A stretch of 64,000 nt of DNA from Candidatus Aalborgicola defluviihabitans (GTDB lineage Bacteria > Pseudomonadota > Gammaproteobacteria > Burkholderiales > Burkholderiaceae_C). A program made the translations under genes and the position numbers. The notes beneath the pieces are model-generated. The model was given only the letters and a program-made list of their open reading frames with translations. It did not search any database and had not been told where the DNA came from. Each line of letters opens with the position of its first letter. The stretch's first letter is position 1. The DNA lies in the NCBI GenBank assembly GCA_016705575.1, contig JADIXX010000006.1, forward strand, positions 310,001-374,000, in the 5' to 3' direction. Shown one piece after another: positions 52,545 to 60,975 of the stretch.

Positions 52545-54947
52545 TCATGGAATCGGCGTGAGCTTGGCCACACTCAACGCCAACCACTTGGTGCCATGGC
52601 GCGGGAAGTTGATCTGGGCCCGCGCATCGTCGCCCACCCCCTCCAGCGTCAACACCGTGCCCTCGCCAAACTTGGCGTGGAACACCAGCATGCCCAAACG
52701 CAGGCCATGCTTGGGCTCTTCCTTGCGAGAAACTGTCTGACCAAATGTACCTCCAGCCCTCGTCGAATCTACGTAAGACGCTCCTGTATTCGTAGCGTAG
52801 CTCGCACTACTCCAGCCACGTCCCAGGGGTTGTTGCTTGGGTGTGAGCCACTTGAGTGCGGCTTCCGGTAGCTCGTCAAAGAAGCGGCTCTTCATGTTGA
52901 AGCGGGTTTGCCCGTGCAACATGCGCGACTGCGAGTGGCTCAGGTACAGGCGTTTGCGTGCGCGGGTGATGGCCACGTACATCAGACGGCGTTCTTCTTC
53001 CAGGCCATCCCGGTCGTTCATGGAGTTTTCATGCGGGAACAGGCCTTCTTCCATTCCGGTGATGAAAACCACATCAAACTCCAAGCCTTTGCTGGAATGC
53101 ACCGTCATCAACTGAATGGCGTCCTGCCCGACCTGGGCCATGTTGTCGCCCGCCTCCAGTGCTGCATGGGTCAGGAAGGCCACTAACGGCGACAGAGTCT
53201 CACCAGTGTCACCGATAGCATCGTCGGACAAGAATCCGTCAAGCGCATCACCATCCAAGCCTTGGCTGGCCGGGCTTTGGCCAGCCGTCGCCAACAGCAT
53301 AGCGGCGGCATCACGCCCAAAGCCTTCCTGCATGACGAAGCTTTCAGCCGCGTTGACCAGTTCGTCCAGATTTTCCAGCCGATCCGCGCCTTCACGGTCG
53401 ACCTTGTAGTGTTCAGCCAATCCGCTCTGGTCCAGCATTTGGGCAACGATGTCGCGCAGATTCATGCCGGCCGTTTGTTCACGCAGCACGTCGATTTTGG
53501 CCACAAAGCCAGCAATCGCAGCACCGGCCCGCCCGGTCAGGGCACTCACCGCGTCGTGCAGGGAGCAGCCGGTTGCGCGCGCAACATCCTGCAATTGCTC
53601 CAGGCTGCGCGCACCAATGCCGCGTGCTGGAAAGTTGACCACCCGCATGAAACTGGTGTCGTCATTGGGGTTCTCCAACAGGCGCAGGTATGCCAGTGCA
53701 TGCTTGATTTCAGCGCGCTCGAAAAAGCGCAGGCCACCGTACACCCGGTATGGCATGCCCGCATTGAAGAGCGCGGTCTCAATCACCCGGCTTTGTGCGT
53801 TGCTGCGGTAGAGCACGGCAATTTCTTTGCGGGCGTAGCCGGCCTCAACTCCGCTGTCGCGCACCAGTTGCTTCATCTCGTCGACCATCCACTGCGCTTC
53901 GGCAAAGTCAGTGGGCGCCTCGTAAACGCGCACCGGCTCACCAGCACCCTGGTCAGTCCGAAGATTCTTGCCCAGACGGCTGCGGTTGTGGCTGATGAGC
54001 GCATTGGCGCTGTCCAAAATGTTGCTGTAGCTGCGGTAGTTTTGCTCCAGCTTGATCTGGTGCTGCACAGCAAACTCGCGCACAAAATCAGCCATGTTGC
54101 CCACCCGCGCTCCGCGAAAGGCGTAGATGCTTTGGTCGTCATCGCCCACGGCCAACACAGCACCGCCGGGGGTGTCCGGGCTTGCAAATCCTGCTTGTTG
54201 TGCGTCGCCCTGTCCGGCCAGCATCTTGATCCAGGCGTATTGCAGTTTGTTGGTGTCCTGAAACTCATCAATCAGAATGTGGCGAAAACGGCGCTGGTAA
54301 TGCTCGCGAATGGGGTCGTTGTCGCGCAGCAGCTCGTAGCAGCGCAGCATCAGCTCACCAAAATCCACCACCCCTTCGCGCTGGCATTGCTCTTCGTAAA
54401 GCTGATAGATCTCCACCTTCCTGCGCATTTCCGGGTCGCGCGCATCCATCATCGCGGGCCGCATGCCATCCTCTTTGCAGCCACCAATGAATCGGGCGAG
54501 TTGTTTGGGCGCAAACCGTTCATCATCATCCGTGATGTTGTTTTGCTTGCACAGGCGCTTGATGGCACTGAGTTGGTCCTGTGTGTCCAGAATCTGGAAA
54601 GCCTGTGGCAAGTTGGCCAGCTTGAAATGCGAACGCAACAAGCGATTACACAGACCGTGGAACGTTCCGATCCACATGCCATGCACGTTCACCGGCAGCA
54701 TGGCCGAGAGGCGCGCCATCATCTCTTTGGCAGCCTTGTTGGTAAACGTCACCGCCAGAATGCCGCCCGGCGATACATAGCCGTTTTGCAGCAACCAGGC
54801 AATGCGGGTGGTCAGCACCCGCGTCTTGCCCGAGCCCGCCCCAGCCAGGATGAGCGCATGTTCCGCCGGTAGCGTGACGGCGGCGCGTTGTTCCGGATTG
54901 AGGGAAGAAAGCAGCGGTGAAGAGTCTGTGGCTGGCATGGTTGACAT
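52545..54947 (-). CDS. uvrD: UvrD-family DNA helicase
   Basis: 800 residues. SF1 motifs in order: LNPEQRAAV (Q), AGAGSGKTRVLTTRIA (Walker A), VTFTNKAAKEMM (Ia), HILIDEFQDTNKLQY (II), VGDDDQSIYAFRGA (III), LEQNYRS (IV), TVHSSKGLEFDVVFITGMEE (V) and YVAITRARKRLYL (VI). The C-terminal Tudor-like domain (GMLVFHAKFGEGTVL) is present. The start at 54947 is chosen for GGGGA 8 bases upstream; 54956 and 54938 are alternatives. A dispersed repeat encodes residues about 718-736 in the linker before the Tudor-like domain. Confidence 0.94.
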   Translation of the reverse strand: MSTMPATDSSPLLSSLNPEQRAAVTLPAEHALILAGAGSGKTRVLTTRIAWLLQNGYVSPGGILAVTFTNKAAKEMMARLSAMLPVNVHGMWIGTFHGLCNRLLRSHFKLANLPQAFQILDTQDQLSAIKRLCKQNNITDDDERFAPKQLARFIGGCKEDGMRPAMMDARDPEMRRKVEIYQLYEEQCQREGVVDFGELMLRCYELLRDNDPIREHYQRRFRHILIDEFQDTNKLQYAWIKMLAGQGDAQQAGFASPDTPGGAVLAVGDDDQSIYAFRGARVGNMADFVREFAVQHQIKLEQNYRSYSNILDSANALISHNRSRLGKNLRTDQGAGEPVRVYEAPTDFAEAQWMVDEMKQLVRDSGVEAGYARKEIAVLYRSNAQSRVIETALFNAGMPYRVYGGLRFFERAEIKHALAYLRLLENPNDDTSFMRVVNFPARGIGARSLEQLQDVARATGCSLHDAVSALTGRAGAAIAGFVAKIDVLREQTAGMNLRDIVAQMLDQSGLAEHYKVDREGADRLENLDELVNAAESFVMQEGFGRDAAAMLLATAGQSPASQGLDGDALDGFLSDDAIGDTGETLSPLVAFLTHAALEAGDNMAQVGQDAIQLMTVHSSKGLEFDVVFITGMEEGLFPHENSMNDRDGLEEERRLMYVAITRARKRLYLSHSQSRMLHGQTRFNMKSRFFDELPEAALKWLTPKQQPLGRGWSSASYATNTGASYVDSTRAGGTFGQTVSRKEEPKHGLRLGMLVFHAKFGEGTVLTLEGVGDDARAQINFPRHGTKWLALSVAKLTPIP
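52741..52796 (-). repeat. 54-bp dispersed repeat, copy 9 (in frame in uvrD)
   Basis: Minus strand: GCTACGAATACAGGAGCG, CTTACGTAGAT, then TCGACGAGGGCTGGAGG and ATTT. Sense to uvrD; sits in the flexible C-terminal linker (ATNTGASYVDSTRAGG). Confidence 0.8.
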
Positions 54948-55077
54948 TGAATACATCCCCAATTGTAGAAAGGCGCAGCACCTTGGGGTTGCAAGCTCAC
55001 TGACTAGGTGTCTTCCCCAGTAGGCGGAAATTCGCCCAACGCAGCCAGTATGATCCCGCCCTTCACCTTCGTTTGTT

Positions 55078-55689
55078 ATGAAGCTGCGCCGAATGACACC
55101 TCTGATCCACCGTTGCACATCTCTTTTGGTAGGTACCGCTTTGGCCCTGGCAGTGGGGTCAGCACTCTCAGTAACGCTGGATATCAGCGGGGTCAAGGTC
55201 GAAGACACACTGACCATTTACAACAACAAATTGGTGCTTAACGGAGCCGGTGTGGTGTTCAGCGGCAAGGCGCCACAGTACGTGGCCCATATCTACGCCA
55301 AGAGCAAGTTCAAATCGCTTGACACCCTGATTGCCTCTCCAGGACCCAAGCGTTTGGTACTCACAGCGATCAAGGAAGTTGACACCGCACCCATCGTCAA
55401 GATGTTCAACCGCAGTGTAGAAGCCACAGCCTCCAGGACCGACATGGCTAAACTGATCCCCGGTCTGGTCAACATTGGCAACATCTTCAAGGCCAATACG
55501 GTTCTCAAGTCCGGTGAGATCATGACCGTGGACTGGATACCCATCACCGGCATGGTGATTTATGTGGGTACCAAGATGCAGGGAAACCCGATGCGTGAAC
55601 CTGAGTTTTTCCGGGCTGCCATGGCGGTCTGGATGGGCGATTCTCCTGCCGATGCGCAAGCCAGGGCTGCCTTGTTGGGCCAGATATAA
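55078..55689 (+). CDS. Chalcone isomerase-like secreted protein
   Basis: 203 residues with a signal peptide (HRCTSLLVGTALALAVGSAL). The mature part fits the bacterial chalcone-isomerase-like domain: LNGAGVVFSGKAPQYVAHIY, AKSKFKSLDTLIASPGPKRL, and REPEFFRAAMAVWMGDSPAD. The plant enzyme activity is not implied; function unknown, periplasmic. Confidence 0.85.
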   Translation: MKLRRMTPLIHRCTSLLVGTALALAVGSALSVTLDISGVKVEDTLTIYNNKLVLNGAGVVFSGKAPQYVAHIYAKSKFKSLDTLIASPGPKRLVLTAIKEVDTAPIVKMFNRSVEATASRTDMAKLIPGLVNIGNIFKANTVLKSGEIMTVDWIPITGMVIYVGTKMQGNPMREPEFFRAAMAVWMGDSPADAQARAALLGQI

Positions 55690-55731
55690 CCACTACGGCA
55701 CCGTCGACGCACATTCTGTATACAATCGATT

Positions 55732-55765
55732 ACCGGGCCCAAGCATTTGGGAGCCGGTTTTTTTT
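55732..55765 (+). terminator. Terminator-type hairpin in the guaC leader
   Basis: ACCGG and CCCAA pair with TTGGG and CCGGT around a GCAT loop, with a G/AG internal bulge, followed by eight T. It lies 43 bp after the chalcone-isomerase-like stop and 65 bp before guaC. A -10-like TATACAAT stands at 55719-55726, so it could also be a 5' leader attenuator. Confidence 0.65.
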
Positions 55766-55830
55766 CGCCGGTCCCGTCCAAGCGCTCACAGAGACTGTAT
55801 TTTCTAAATTCGTGATGGAAGGCTTGGACC

Positions 55831-56808
55831 ATGGATATTTTTGACTACGACAACATCCTGCTATTACCCCGCAAGTGCCGGGTAGATAGCCGCTCAGAAT
55901 GCGACGCCAGCGTGGAGCTGGGCGGACGCAGTTTTCGCATTCCGGTGGTGCCGGCCAACATGAAGACAGTGGTCAGTGAAGAGATCTGTGTCTGGTTGGC
56001 ACAGAACGGCTATTTCTACGTGATGCACCGTTTTGACTTTGACAACGTGGAGTTTGTCAAAAACATGAAGGCCAAGGGCCTGTTCGCGTCCATTTCACTG
56101 GGTGTCAAACCGCCAGATTACGCCACTGTGGATACCTTCGTGGCTTTGGGGTTGGTGCCCGAGTACATCACCATTGACATCGCCCATGGCCATGCGGACA
56201 GTGTGAAAAACATGATTGGCTATATCAAGGGAAAGTTACCCGACAGCTTCGTCATCGCCGGTAATGTGGCCACGCCTGAGGCGGTGATTGATCTGGAGAA
56301 CTGGGGTGCCGACGCCACCAAGGTCGGCATCGGTCCCGGCAAGGTATGCATTACCAAACTCAAAACCGGCTTTGGCACCGGCGGCTGGCAGCTCAGTGCG
56401 GTCAAGTGGTGCGCGCGAGTGGCCACCAAACCCATCATTGCCGATGGCGGCATCCGCGAACATGGTGACATTGCCAAGAGCGTCCGTTTTGGTGCCACCA
56501 TGGTGATGATTGGCTCCATGCTGGCCGGCCATGAAGAGAGTCCCGGCCAAACCGTGGAGGTGGACGGAAAACTATACAAAGAGTATTACGGTTCGGCCAG
56601 CGACTTCAACAAAGGCGAATACAAGCACGTAGAAGGTAAACGCATTCTGGAGCCTATCAAAGGCAAACTCTCCGAAACGATGGTGGAGATGGAGCAAGAC
56701 ATTCAAAGCTCGATCAGCTACTCGGGCGGCAAGAAGCTGATGGACATCCGCAAGGTGAACTACGTAACCCTCGGGGGGGACAACGCGGGAGAGCATTTAT
56801 TGATGTAA
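55831..56808 (+). CDS. guaC: GMP reductase
   Basis: 325 residues, IMPDH/GMPR fold. FDYDNILLLPRKCRVDSRSE at the start, VVPANMKTVVSEE, GPGKVCITKLKTGFGTGGWQ (split: catalytic Cys in VCIT), PIIADGGIREHGDIAKS, and GSMLAGHEESPG. No CBS insertion and the short length separate it from IMP dehydrogenase. Reduces GMP to IMP with NADPH. RBS GGAAGG. Confidence 0.93.
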   Translation: MDIFDYDNILLLPRKCRVDSRSECDASVELGGRSFRIPVVPANMKTVVSEEICVWLAQNGYFYVMHRFDFDNVEFVKNMKAKGLFASISLGVKPPDYATVDTFVALGLVPEYITIDIAHGHADSVKNMIGYIKGKLPDSFVIAGNVATPEAVIDLENWGADATKVGIGPGKVCITKLKTGFGTGGWQLSAVKWCARVATKPIIADGGIREHGDIAKSVRFGATMVMIGSMLAGHEESPGQTVEVDGKLYKEYYGSASDFNKGEYKHVEGKRILEPIKGKLSETMVEMEQDIQSSISYSGGKKLMDIRKVNYVTLGGDNAGEHLLM

Positions 56809-56832
56809 ACCGCCCTACCGCGCAGCATTGGT

Positions 56833-57420
56833 TTAATGCCGGTGCCGCGGTGTGGTGCTGAGGTTTTGCAGCAGTTCTGGAGTGATGTTTTCGGCCGACA
56901 CCACCACGCCGCCACGAGTACTCGCGAACTGCTGGGCAGCTTGGCGCTGGGAAAATGCCGGCAAATTGCCAGACCGCATGGGGCCCAACGCGGATGAACC
57001 ATACACGTAGGATGCGGCACCAGCGGCGATCCAGGTATCGGCATCCACCGCCGTGACATAGCTAGCCGTAATGTCTTGCGCACGGCGCCCCGGGGTAAAG
57101 CGACCCACATCTTGAAGGTACTGGTAGAGCGACAGTGGGGAGTCAAAAAATTGGGTATCGCCGTTGTCAAACACCACCTGTGCGGCCCAGCCTTTGGCAC
57201 GCGCAGGGTACATGCCGCACACCGGGCAACGCGCATCGGTTGGCACTACACGCGGGGCATGCATCGCAACGCCAGACGCTGGGTTGTAGGGTGTGGGTGG
57301 GGCGACGATGCACACATCCTCAGGTGCTGCCCCAGAGTTAGTGCGCACGCTGTCGCCCATCAGCAAGCCGACTGCGGCCACAGAAAAAAATACCCAAGCC
57401 AACCGATCGCCCGAGGCCAT
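56833..57420 (-). CDS. NosL-like copper protein, second copy
   Basis: 195 residues. N-terminal membrane anchor or signal (LAWVFFSVAAVGLLMGD), then the NosL-type metal motif DARCPVCGMYPARAKGW and a conserved FFDSPLSLYQYLQDVG region. Likely a periplasmic membrane-bound Cu(I) chaperone for nitrous oxide reductase. Two bp after nosL; last gene of the nos cluster in the window, convergent with guaC. Confidence 0.82.
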   Translation of the reverse strand: MASGDRLAWVFFSVAAVGLLMGDSVRTNSGAAPEDVCIVAPPTPYNPASGVAMHAPRVVPTDARCPVCGMYPARAKGWAAQVVFDNGDTQFFDSPLSLYQYLQDVGRFTPGRRAQDITASYVTAVDADTWIAAGAASYVYGSSALGPMRSGNLPAFSQRQAAQQFASTRGGVVVSAENITPELLQNLSTTPRHRH

Positions 57421-57422
57421 TG

Positions 57423-57944
57423 CTACATCTTGGTGTCGTGCACCGCGCCGCCACTGAGATCGACCATGTCCAGCTTCACCTCTGAGAAACGCAGCACACG
57501 ACCACCATTTTTGGTAGCGAAGGCCTTGGCATCTGCCTCTTGTGCGAAGCTGGCAATGGTGGGCCCCATGGAGCCTTTGAGCTTGCTGCCCAGTACATAA
57601 AAGCCGGTACGGGCGTCAAACCAATTGCCACGGGGGTCATCCCAGTTCGCCTTGCCCATATCTTGCACCAACACAGCGCGCAGGGCTTTCACCTGCTCGG
57701 GCTTGAGCAAGGTGTTGAACATCTCGACCGTGTCGCAATAGAAACTCGGCTTGTCTTCGCCCTTGAAATGAATCTGCGCCTTGGGGCCGGGGAAGTCGGA
57801 CAGTAGCATACCGTCCAGTTCGCAGGTGGTGGCACGGTCAATCTCCACGGCAACCACCGCAGTTTCAGCCTTGTCACCACAAGCACTCAGCAAAGCGGCT
57901 GTACACAACGTTGCCAAAAGAAGGGATGGGCGGAAGGGCTTCAT
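57423..57944 (-). CDS. nosL: NosL copper chaperone lipoprotein
   Basis: 173 residues from the ATG at 57944; lipobox LLSAC. NosL core: TTCELDGMLLSDFPGPKAQI (C-x3-G-M copper site), KPSFYCDTVEMFNTLLKPEQ, and YVLGSKLKGSMGPTIASF. Delivers Cu(I) to NosZ. Start overlaps nosY by 4 bp. Confidence 0.9.
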   Translation of the reverse strand: MKPFRPSLLLATLCTAALLSACGDKAETAVVAVEIDRATTCELDGMLLSDFPGPKAQIHFKGEDKPSFYCDTVEMFNTLLKPEQVKALRAVLVQDMGKANWDDPRGNWFDARTGFYVLGSKLKGSMGPTIASFAQEADAKAFATKNGGRVLRFSEVKLDMVDLSGGAVHDTKM

Positions 57945-58765
57945 GTGCGAAATCTCCAGGTTGCAATGGCCAATGGCGCGGTGATCCAGGCCACCATGGC
58001 GCCACCCATCAGCCAAGGGTTGGCGAGGGCCGGTGGCACGATACTGGTCAGCCCATACAGGCTGCGCATTTGGTCCAGTGAAAAAACATTGAGGATACGG
58101 AATATGTCGGCAGGGTTTAGCAGCAATATGTAGGCCAGCATCTGCCCACCAAATTCACCACCGCTGGCGACCAACAGTCCCAGCAACAGCAAATCAAAGA
58201 CCAGTACAAAGCCAAACCACAGTGCAATGGCCAAGCCTGATGCGCGGGTGCGCTCATGGGACACCACTGACAGCAGCAGCGCCAAACTCAAAAAAGCCAA
58301 GCCTAGCAACACCGAACTGAGCATGAAGCCGACGTAATGGTAGAGGCCAGCCATGCCGAACTGGCGAAACAGCAGCACCGCGTCCAGCGCAAAGCCCACC
58401 ACGGTAGACAAGGTGAGCGCCGCCGCCAGCCCCAGGTATTTGCCCAACAACAACTCCAGTCGGGTAATGGGCAGGGATAGCAATAGATCGAGCGAGCCGC
58501 GCTCGCGCTCACCCACGATGGCATCAAAGCCCAGCAACAGCGCAATCAGCGGGATGAGGTAGATCACCAAACTGACCAAGCTGGCGATGGTGAACTCAAT
58601 CGAGCGCAGGCCCACTTGGCCTTGTTGCGCGCCACCAAAATACGTGATCACCAACGAGAACACGGTAAACACCAGCGCCACGGCCAGCACCCAGCGGTTG
58701 CGCATGCGGTCGCGGAACTCTTTGCCGGTCAATGTGGCGATCTGTCGCCATTCAAGGTTCTGCAT
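57941..58765 (-). CDS. nosY: NosY ABC-type permease
   Basis: 274 residues, six membrane helices. Begins WRQIATLTGKEFRDRMRNRW, with FDAIVGERERGSLDLLLSLP, which is typical of NosY/ABC-2 permeases. With NosF and NosD it forms the transporter-like complex that matures the CuZ [4Cu:2S] centre of NosZ. 4 bp downstream of nosF. Confidence 0.92.
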   Translation of the reverse strand: MQNLEWRQIATLTGKEFRDRMRNRWVLAVALVFTVFSLVITYFGGAQQGQVGLRSIEFTIASLVSLVIYLIPLIALLLGFDAIVGERERGSLDLLLSLPITRLELLLGKYLGLAAALTLSTVVGFALDAVLLFRQFGMAGLYHYVGFMLSSVLLGLAFLSLALLLSVVSHERTRASGLAIALWFGFVLVFDLLLLGLLVASGGEFGGQMLAYILLLNPADIFRILNVFSLDQMRSLYGLTSIVPPALANPWLMGGAMVAWITAPLAIATWRFRT

Positions 58766-58769
58766 GCGT

Positions 58770-59705
58770 CTAACTCCTCAGTCCGAAAAACAAGTCCTCT
58801 AGCGAGGGCTCGTGGATGTGCAGATCGATCAGGCGTGCCCCCAAGGGTGAAAGCGCCGCCAGCACTGCCATCTTGACCGGACGCGGGCAGCGCACAACCA
58901 CCTCGCCATCCACAACCTGAAGATCGACACCGGAAATGGCTTGCAAGTGGGCTTTCAACTCAGCCTGGGCTGAGGGCTCGACACGCAACGCAATGGACAG
59001 CGGTAAATCCAATTGCTCACGCAAGGCGTGCACGCTACCCACCGCTTGAATTTTCCCACTGGCCATGATGGCCAGCCGGTCGACTCGCTCTTGCAAGTCG
59101 GCCAGGATGTGCGAGGTGATGACGATCGTGACGCCCTGCTCGCGCAAGTCGCGCAAGTGGGCATAGAACTCACGGATGGCCATCGGGTCCAGACCGTTGC
59201 TCGGTTCATCCAGAAACAGCACATCGGGCTTTCCCAACAATGCCTGCGCAAAACCCAAACGCTGGCGCATTCCCTTGGAGAATTCATGCACTGCCCGCTT
59301 GCCAACATCTGCCAAACCAACCTGCTCCAGCAAAGCGGGGCAGCTAGCCTGATCCGCGCCTTTGAGCTTGGCAAAAAAACGCAGGGTCTCCAAAGCACTC
59401 AGGTTGTCATAGAGCACCAAGTTTTCTGGCAAGTAACCGATTTTTCGGCGTGTAACGCGAAAATCGCTGCCGCGCACAGACGTGCCGGCCACCTGAATCT
59501 CACCGGCCGTGGCGGCAATCAAGCCGAGCATCATCTTGAACAACGTGCTCTTGCCGGCGCCGTTGTGGCCAATCAAGCCAAACAACTCACCGCGCTGCAC
59601 GGTCAGTTCCACACCATCGACCGCATGCACATTGCCATAGTGTTTGCTCACACCGTGCAACGCAACCGCTACAGTTGACGGGGCCGCCTTACTTGAATTT
59701 GTCAC
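58770..59705 (-). CDS. nosF: NosF ABC-type ATPase
   Basis: 311 residues. Walker A GLIGHNGAGKSTLFKM, signature FSKGMRQRLGFAQAL, Walker B VLFLDEPSNGLDP, and switch His in IVITSHILADL. C-terminal domain about 220-311. Powers the NosDFY complex. The start overlaps nosD by 17 bp. Confidence 0.93.
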   Translation of the reverse strand: MTNSSKAAPSTVAVALHGVSKHYGNVHAVDGVELTVQRGELFGLIGHNGAGKSTLFKMMLGLIAATAGEIQVAGTSVRGSDFRVTRRKIGYLPENLVLYDNLSALETLRFFAKLKGADQASCPALLEQVGLADVGKRAVHEFSKGMRQRLGFAQALLGKPDVLFLDEPSNGLDPMAIREFYAHLRDLREQGVTIVITSHILADLQERVDRLAIMASGKIQAVGSVHALREQLDLPLSIALRVEPSAQAELKAHLQAISGVDLQVVDGEVVVRCPRPVKMAVLAALSPLGARLIDLHIHEPSLEDLFFGLRS

Positions 59706-60975
59706 GCCAAGCGCTCCAATCTAGATGAAAAGGGTGCATTTGGGGGAAGGCATCGACCACGCTGGGTACACGCAAAACCGGGAACTGCCGCCCCACCAAG
59801 CGCAGGGCCTGAACCGCAGGGCTGCCCAGCAACAAAGCCATGCTGGGGTGGCGCCAGCTCAAGCGATCGACCATGTCATTGGCCTCGTAAGGAATATCGC
59901 CCACGCCATCACCATCACGGTCCCAGCCGAGGTAATTCCCCCAGTGGTTGCCATTTTTGGTCTGATCCGGCTTGGTGGCTCCCCATGCTTCGTCACGGGT
60001 TCCTACATAGCGTACCTGTTCGCGGTTGCCAATGAAGTCATTGCCTTGCACGATGTTGCGGGTGGAGCCTGCTGACAGATGCACGCCCACATGGTTATCG
60101 AGTATCAGATTGTGGCGCAGCGTTGTGTATTCCACGTCATAAATAAAAAAACCGCGAGTATTGTTGGCAACGATGTTGTTCTCAACCACCGAATCCTGCA
60201 CCGAGCGCAGCATGATGCCGTGGTCAGAATTACCCCAGGCACGGTTGTTGCGCACCGTCTGCTCGCGCACCTCCATCAGTGCCAGGCCGCCCCGGTTGTA
60301 GTAGGTGTCGTTGTCTTCCCACACGTTGTAGTACGACGACATGTAATGCGATCCGTAGCGGCTGTGGTGCAGTTTGTTTCCCCGGAACACCGCGTGGTGC
60401 GACACATCCACATACAGCGCATCGCGCACGAAGCTGATGTTGTTGCCAATGATCTGTGCGCCCTGCGTGTTGTAGAGCTGGATGCCATTGCCTCGCCGCG
60501 CCGAGTCGAAGTCGCGCTTGCCAGTGATGGTGTTGCCTTCGATGCGCACATCCTTCACCTTCTCGATCCACAGACCGAAAAGGTTGTAGCTCAGGTCGCA
60601 GTGCTGCACCACGGCGCGGTCCGAGCCGGGATAGATATAAATGCCAGCGTTCTGATCCAGTAGGCTACCGCCCGAGTTACTGACGATCAAGCCGTCGATC
60701 GTGACATCGGGCGCGGTGACGCGAATGGTGTCACCCTGATCGCCGCCGTTGATCGTGGGGCGGTCGATGCCGCGTAGCGTGAGGGGTTTGTCAATCAGCA
60801 GGTTGGTGCGATACATGCCGCGCATCACCTCAATCACGTCACCCGCCGCCGCGGCCTGAACAGCCGCTGCAAGATCCTGGCCCGGCTGCACCCGGACGGT
60901 GGCCGCCCAAGACACGCATACCGCGCCCAGTCCTAGCAGCGCAGCGATGAAGGCGCGCACTAAGCCATGCGTCAT
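59689..60975 (-). CDS. nosD: NosD periplasmic copper-site maturation protein
   Basis: 428 residues from the ATG at 60975; signal peptide to about residue 24 (CVSWA-A). The rest is a right-handed beta-helix with repeated N/D-rich rungs, e.g. NGIQLYNTQGAQIIGNNIS, SYYNVWEDNDTYYNRGG, and NTRGFFIYDVEYTTLRHNLI. Carbohydrate-binding CASH-type repeats as in all NosD. ATGA overlap with nosR. Confidence 0.93.
   Translation of the reverse strand: MTHGLVRAFIAALLGLGAVCVSWAATVRVQPGQDLAAAVQAAAAGDVIEVMRGMYRTNLLIDKPLTLRGIDRPTINGGDQGDTIRVTAPDVTIDGLIVSNSGGSLLDQNAGIYIYPGSDRAVVQHCDLSYNLFGLWIEKVKDVRIEGNTITGKRDFDSARRGNGIQLYNTQGAQIIGNNISFVRDALYVDVSHHAVFRGNKLHHSRYGSHYMSSYYNVWEDNDTYYNRGGLALMEVREQTVRNNRAWGNSDHGIMLRSVQDSVVENNIVANNTRGFFIYDVEYTTLRHNLILDNHVGVHLSAGSTRNIVQGNDFIGNREQVRYVGTRDEAWGATKPDQTKNGNHWGNYLGWDRDGDGVGDIPYEANDMVDRLSWRHPSMALLLGSPAVQALRLVGRQFPVLRVPSVVDAFPQMHPFHLDWSAWRDKFK

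Noticed and set aside
58795..58815. GAGGGCT match to the dispersed repeat near the nosF stop
   Set aside because: Only eight or nine bases agree, the rest of the element is missing, and the bases encode the conserved EPSLEDLF end of the ATPase.
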